Positions 58,615 to 64,000 of a stretch of DNA of 64,000 nt are shown here, in pieces. The translations under genes were made by a program, and so were the position numbers. Source of the DNA: Costus lasius (lineage: Eukaryota > Streptophyta > Magnoliopsida > Zingiberales > Costaceae); contig CM050450.1 of NCBI GenBank assembly GCA_027563935.2, positions 27,515,439 to 27,579,438 of the forward strand. The letters are read 5' to 3'. A model generated the notes under the pieces. The model searched no databases. It was not told where the DNA came from and saw only the letters and a program-made list of their open reading frames with translations. Numbering within the stretch: the stretch's first letter is position 1; each line of letters begins with the position of its first letter.

Positions 58615-61070
58615 CGTCGATCCCCCGTCCTGAGGAGTGAGACGAAGAGCACGGCAACCGAGGTGGTGGGGACGGCAAATGCTCGCAAGAGGAGAGGTTG
58701 GAGAGGCTTCAGAAGCCCCAGAAAAGGCTTTGATTGGTGTCAGAGAGAAGGAAACGAAGGCGGAGGCAGAGGAATCCGCCGGTAGCAATTATGACAGTAG
58801 GTCTGGGAAATGTGGGCTCTTCACCTGCTCTTTCTTTGCAGTTGTGCAGAGTGGAACACGAAACTGTGCTAAAGGAACCAACCTCCTAAAGAATGGCAAC
58901 CAACCTACTAGTTTTTTTTGTTTATTCCTCTACTAGTATTAGATTATTTGTCTTGTCCAAGTAAATCTTCCAGTGCACTGGACTCTTCTCTACAATGAGT
59001 TGAATTCGATTTAGAATTCGGATGACAAGGTGAGTATCCACTTCAAAATTCTGTTAAATGCATACCTAAATTATTGTATTTTTATTATACAGTTATTAGT
59101 TTTAATTAATTAAAAACTAAGGGGTTCAAAAACCTAAATGGTAGGTTGTGCCCTAAATTTTTAGTTCTTGTTAGGCTCCATTTCTATCTTAAATTGACAC
59201 AATCAGTTGTAAATTAGATCCATTATGATTATAAGACCTAAGTTGTCATCGATCTAGTGAGACAAATTGTTGAACTTTTACAAACTTTTACAAATCAATG
59301 TAGGAAGTTCAAGATGTTCAACACATAATCTCATAATGTAACGAAGGATTGGGTAAGCAAAATATTTCGATGAAATCATGCCTAAGACATTTCCTTCAAA
59401 GCTCATGAGGCAACACTAGTGCCTCATATTTATACATAATTTTTATTGCACTTTATCAGTTAAATTGAACCACAATTTAGTTTTTTTATATATATTTTAT
59501 TTAGCTTACTTACTTATTTTCATTTGGAATCCATAGTTTTTTATTTTTAATTTTTTTAAAAAAATGCTAGTATCTAGTAATTTTAACATATGTGATGAAG
59601 TTACCTGTTAAATATCATGGCAATTGAAGTACCCCTGAATAATCATGACCAACTCATGATAATATGGTCACAGACATGGATCATAGGAAGCATAGATAGC
59701 ATCATGTCAGAAAAAAAAACCCTCCTCTTTTGGTGAGTTTTCAAAGACGGAAGCTCTGAATCAATAAAAGGAAAGTGCCTAAATGTAAATGGTGAGAGAG
59801 GGTTTTTGAGAGGAAGATTAGAGGGTAATTTTTGGAAGAGAATAGGAAAAGCGCTAACAACAATTGGAACAACATCCATCTTGATAATTTCTTAATTGTT
59901 TCACAAGGGAGTTATTGATTCCTTTTTCTTATGTGTTCTTTTTACTTAATTGTTGCTTGTGAATTATTTTCAAGGGTTTTCTATGTGTAAACCATGAATA
60001 TCATAGACTAAACTTTTTTTTCGTAACTAAGAGCATAGCTTATTGTGTATTTTATGATATAACAATTTAGTTTCCTTCCGCTATTTAATTTCAATTATTA
60101 TTAATTTGATTATAGTCGTACTAACTTGAGTGTCCAAATACATACATATTTTAAACATTGTAAGAGGAATTGAATAGTGAATTGCGACATTGGATTTATT
60201 ATATTTGGACTTATGGGTTTTGTTACTAAAGTACATTTAAACAACTCGAGGCACTATGAAAATTATTATAGAACATAATCGGTCAACTTTGTATTGATAA
60301 GCTATGAAAATAAGAGATCAAATTAAGTTGACCCCAGATTTTTACTACTGAGAGAGGGTAACCAATGCACTTTAATAAATTTCTCTCTAAATGATTTTTA
60401 TAGTACAATAAATTGATATGTTACATCATAACAAATAAACATAGTGAAACCCCAAAGTTTTGAATTTTTATCTTATTATCTTACTCCTCAATGTTGATTC
60501 TCACTACCTAAAACTCCATTTAGCTTAGCTTTTATTAATTTTTATATATGGTATAATCTAGCTTTTAGCTAACGAATTAGAGATTAGTTAGTAGTTGATG
60601 ACTTGGTCACTATGGGAATAACATTTTTTTACTACTTTGATAGTCGTACACTTAAGATCCTATCAAAAACCTAAAGGTAGATTGCTATACTTAAAAACTA
60701 TCTAGATAACTAATGAAGTTCGAGCCACTTTATAGGAATCAAGTAATTAGGAAAAGTGATTTATTAGTAGTTAGAAAACAAGAGAGCACGGCCCTTGTCA
60801 TTTTTTTAGTTAGTTTAGAAAAGAGGGGGGGGGGGGGGGGGGAATAGGTAGATCTTTTCAATTCCATTGTAGGGTTATGACCAAGCAATTAAATGGATTA
60901 TAGCTCAGCAACATTTATTAGTTTTCATCAATGAAGACACCAATTAAATGGGTTGGCATGCTTGAGAAGGTAGGATAAGGCATCTTGTCATCTCCTGGGA
61001 AAATAAGTAGAAGGTGCCAAAGAAAAAAGGGTATCAAAAAAAATTCAAAGCTAAAGGGGATTTATCTAAC
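58615..61070. other. Upstream flank of the WEB gene, no other gene seen
   Basis: 58615-58850 probably contains the 5' UTR and core promoter of the WEB gene (GC-rich). I could not identify a convincing TATA box on the minus strand. 58.9-60.8 kb is AT-rich with no domain. A run of 18 G lies at 60825-60842. Confidence 0.45.
60825..60842. repeat. Poly-G homopolymer
   Basis: 18 consecutive G; length probably uncertain in the assembly. Confidence 0.9.
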
Positions 61071-61073
61071 TAA

Positions 61074-61980
61074 CAGCCTGTTTCAGAGAAAGGATAAAAA
61101 ACAAGAAGAAAAAGAAAAAATGATAGAAAAAAAAATGAATGGAAAGGAAAATTATATTAATTTTCTTTTCTCTTGTTTCACTACTTCAAGGAAAGAAAGA
61201 AAAGGGAATGTATCTTCCTTCTCAAGCAACTAACTCCATCCGCCTCGCGAGTGTCTGCAGCTCGCACTCTGTCTGCCTCACCGACTCCACGGCACCCTTC
61301 TTCTGCATCAGGCGAGAGAGGGAGTGAGCGAGGCGAGCGAGCGACCGTCTACCTTGCCGTACGAGGGAGGACGACAAGAGTAGCCGTCTGCCTTGCCGAG
61401 CGAGGGAGGCAAGCAAGTGAGGAAATAAATCTAAGACAGTCTGAGAGAAATAAATCTCCACACTCACCTCGCCGATCAATGTGCAGAGTGGAAGGCGATG
61501 AGCGGAGAATTGCCACCAGAAGGGGAGAGGCGCTAGGAGAAGGGGACCTTCTGCCGAAGGGGAGAAGCGCTGCTGGAAGACGATTCCAAAGGGGAGAGGC
61601 ACTAGGAGAAGGGGAGAAATAGGTTTCGGCACAGGAGAGGGGAGAAATAGATTCCGGAGCCGCCAGAGGGCTTCAGCAATGAGCAAGAGGCGAATGGGTT
61701 TTGGGAAGGCGTCGGTGAGAGGCAAACGGGTTTTGGGAGAGGTGAACAGCGAGGGAAGAGGCGAGAAATGGGTTTCGGGAGATAGAGACGTGAGGGAGCG
61801 AGAGGCGTGAGGGAGAGAAATTCATTTTTCGTCTAAATCGGAGGAATTGGTTTGAGGAAAAAAATGCCTCAAATTTTCCCTCTACTTTTCTTTCCTTTCT
61901 TTCCCTTTTTTTCACTAAAACAAAAGAAAAGGAGTTTTCCCTTCCTTTCTCTCCAGAAATCCCTTATTTGAAACAGGTTG
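61074..61980. mobile_element. Non-autonomous PIF/Harbinger-like transposon (907 bp)
   Basis: Terminal inverted repeats CAGCCTGTTTCAGA and, reversed from the right end, CAACCTGTTTCAAA match at 12 of 14 bases. Further subterminal matching is seen (GAGAAAGGA). Flanked by TAA on both sides (61071-61073 and 61981-61983), the 3-bp TWA target typical of PIF/Harbinger. The interior (61210-61830) is GC-rich and carries iterated GGGGAGAGGCGCTAGGAGAA blocks. No transposase. Confidence 0.75.
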
Positions 61981-62083
61981 TAAGGGCTAAGGCTCTTGAC
62001 GTAAGAAGGAATAAAGGGATTGAATCTAATAAGAGGAGTGATATGTGCCTCATCTAAACTATTTGCACAATGGATATTATCAT

Positions 62084-62631
62084 TAGGGCTGTTCAAAAAA
62101 ACCGAAAAACCGAACCGAACCGGAAAACCGACCGAACCGAACCGAACGGGTGGTTACCGAATGGATCGGTTCGGTCGGTTTTTTTAGTATAATGGTTCGG
62201 TTCGGTTCGGTTACAGTTCGGAGAAAAAATTTTGACCGGTTAACCGAACCGACCGGTATATATATTTATATCTCAATATTATATTTAAATTGTTTATCTA
62301 GTGCAATGGTTGAAGGTTGTTTTGCGAGTTAGTAGGTCATGAGTTCGAAACTCATTCACTACAACTTAAAAATTAATTATTTTACATATATAATTACCAT
62401 ATAATAATATTTAATAATTAAAATCAATTTAAAAATTAATTTTTTAAAATAGATTTTAATAAATAAATTATTATCGGTTAACCGTGGTTAACCGAACCGG
62501 TTAACCGTTTGACTGGTTAACCGTTTGACCGGTTAACCGGTCGAACGGTTCATGGTTTTTCTCTTTCAATCGGTTCGGTTAACCGGTTGACTATGGTCAA
62601 CGGTTCGATTAACCGACCATGAACAACCCTA
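62084..62631. mobile_element. Non-autonomous hAT-like transposon (548 bp)
   Basis: Termini TAGGGCTGTTCA and, reversed, TAGGGTTGTTCA (11/12), with perfect 8-bp target duplication ATTATCAT at 62076-62083 and 62632-62639. The subterminal regions are packed with ACCGAACCG and GGTTAACCG motifs in inverted orientation on the two sides. No coding capacity. Confidence 0.88.
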
Positions 62632-62639
62632 ATTATCAT

Positions 62640-64000
62640 CGACATCTGAAATTAAAATATATCAATTGATTCAAATCCATTTGGAAAGGAATGGAGATTT
62701 TTATGAGGAATTCCATGGAAATATGGTACATACTAGTAAGGATTATATAGATATAAAGATGTAGATAGCTGAAGCCCCCTCATGATATATTAATTGATTC
62801 CAACATCCTACATGGTAAGAAATTTGACTATGGTTGGTGTTATGCTGTTTAGACTTGATTTAGTCCCAATGCACACCAAACACAGTGGATGTGGGACGGC
62901 CGAGCTAGGCACATGCCTAGTAAAATTATCACCACCAAATATTCATGCCCTTAGCGCTACTATGTTAATTTAACCAAGAAAACCTTAATTTAAATTTATT
63001 TTATATATTTAAAATAATATTATAAATATTAAAACTTTTTAAAATATATAAATTGCTAAAAAATTTAAAAATAGAGAAATAAAAAAAAGAAAATTAAAAA
63101 ATATTAATTCATTAAAATTTTATTTATATATTAAATAATAATATAATAATTTTTTAAATATATATATAAAAAGTTAAGAAGTGGTTTGTGTTGTGCCTAG
63201 CCTGGCTGCGTGCTTGAATAGCTCAGCCTAGCCCAACCCGAAATGGTATCATGGGCTGCTAGCATCGTGTCGTGTCATGTGGGCTAGGGCCCAACCCGGC
63301 CCGTTGGCCACATCTAGATGTGGATGGTCCCTAGACATCTAGTGTGGTGGATGGGTGTGGGGTTGTACCTAGTTTCGGGGCAGAGCCATATACTGGCCAG
63401 TGGGGGCAATTACCCAACTAACCTTATGTACATATTTTTTTTATAATATTATATTTTTGTACTGATATTGCTCCCACTCTTTACTGAAAATCCATAATGT
63501 AAATGTTCTTTGCCCCTTCTATTTTCATGAGTATTCTCTATTATCTTTTCTTCGTTATACATTATAAGTAATTAAAGACATTTGTATAAGAAAAGTAACT
63601 ATTTTTTTTAACACACAAATCATTGTGTCCTTTCTTACACTGTTTGCACATTAATTGCTTTAAGTTTCCATGCTCTATTTGCAAATTATAAACTTCTTCT
63701 CCTCAGTTGCTACACAGTTCAACCACGGTTAGAGCTGTCACACGAGGGTGACACAGTTGGGTATAAGCGAATGGCTCCAAGTAGTCCCCTTGTGATGCGA
63801 ATAAGAGGGATGGCACCCTCGTGTGACAACGTAGCATGGTGATCCCTTTGATGGTGGCATAGTTCACCTAGGCGTGGTGATCATCTCTCGATGAGAGGTC
63901 CAACTTGGGGAAAGCGCTCCTTGGATAAGGGTCAAATGGGGGTGGGCAGGAGCCTACCTCCCTTGCGCACATCCTTCCCGAGGCAACATTGGGTAGGATC
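62640..64000. other. Stretch without recognisable gene
   Basis: Mixed AT-rich DNA with GC-richer patches (63190-63350, 63720-64000). The last 280 bp contain a 15-bp perfect inverted repeat (63736-63750 and 63814-63828). No frame of note. Confidence 0.4.
63736..63828. other. 15-bp perfect inverted repeat with 63-bp spacer
   Basis: TGTCACACGAGGGTG at 63736-63750 is the exact reverse complement of CACCCTCGTGTGACA at 63814-63828. It could be a hairpin, a small foldback element, or part of an LTR whose family has TGTCAC-type ends. Not resolved. Confidence 0.6.

Noticed and set aside
61173..61725. 149- and 167-codon overlapping frames
   Set aside because: Both strands are open because of GC-rich iterated blocks inside the Harbinger-like element; no recognisable protein.

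Overview
The window is plant nuclear DNA, most likely from a flowering plant with a repeat-rich genome. A non-grass monocot is possible but is only a guess. The case for a plant rests on Ty3/gypsy elements of the Athila, Tat-like and Tekay-like kinds, a plant-specific WEB-family gene with two introns, and an equilibrative-nucleoside-transporter-like exon relic. I see no bacterial-style operons, rRNA or CRISPR.

One intact host gene is visible: a WEB-family coiled-coil protein at 55111-58614 on the minus strand, three coding exons, about 971 aa predicted. It carries an internal gapless duplication of a 178-residue coiled-coil module. Its downstream side (52.3-55.1 kb) and upstream side (58.6-61.1 kb) are AT-rich and without recognisable genes. 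Two non-autonomous DNA transposons lie further upstream: a PIF/Harbinger-like one (61074-61980, TSD TAA) and a hAT-like one (62084-62631, 8-bp TSD ATTATCAT).

Almost everything from 1 to 50 kb is nested, decayed LTR retrotransposons, mostly on the minus strand. From left to right: a Tekay-type element (gag 411-1113, tRNA-Met primer site, LTR 1278-3037). This LTR abuts one copy of a 1.5-kb duplicated segment (3038-4525, second copy 16472-17958) that carries an ENT-like exon. Next come a 36-bp minisatellite (6545-7057) split by a 2.48-kb solo LTR (7058-9539), and a Tat/Ogre-like gag without pol (10808-12875) bracketed by 96-bp and 43-bp tandem arrays. A short LTR with a tRNA-Met primer site follows (18876-19306). 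Then there is a 27-kb chain of Athila-type elements (19678-46433) containing five family LTRs, one degenerate gag-pol, and two copies of a gag-derived ORF with an unrecognised C-terminal domain. A truncated copy of the 2.48-kb LTR is nested in the chain. A Tekay-like gag-only element (46434-49119) and a divergent Athila-like solo LTR with perfect 5-bp TSD (50468-52281) complete the retroelement block.

The most unusual signal is a set of short perfect or near-perfect palindromes, built on TTACGG/CCGTAA, TTACGGCAGTGCCGTAA and TACGGTACCGTA. They are packed in clusters in the U3 of every Athila-type LTR and again in the non-coding stretch after the ORF of each element. A separate hairpin downstream of the presumed TATA box shows a paired (compensatory) base change between LTR copies. 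No autonomous element in the window is intact.
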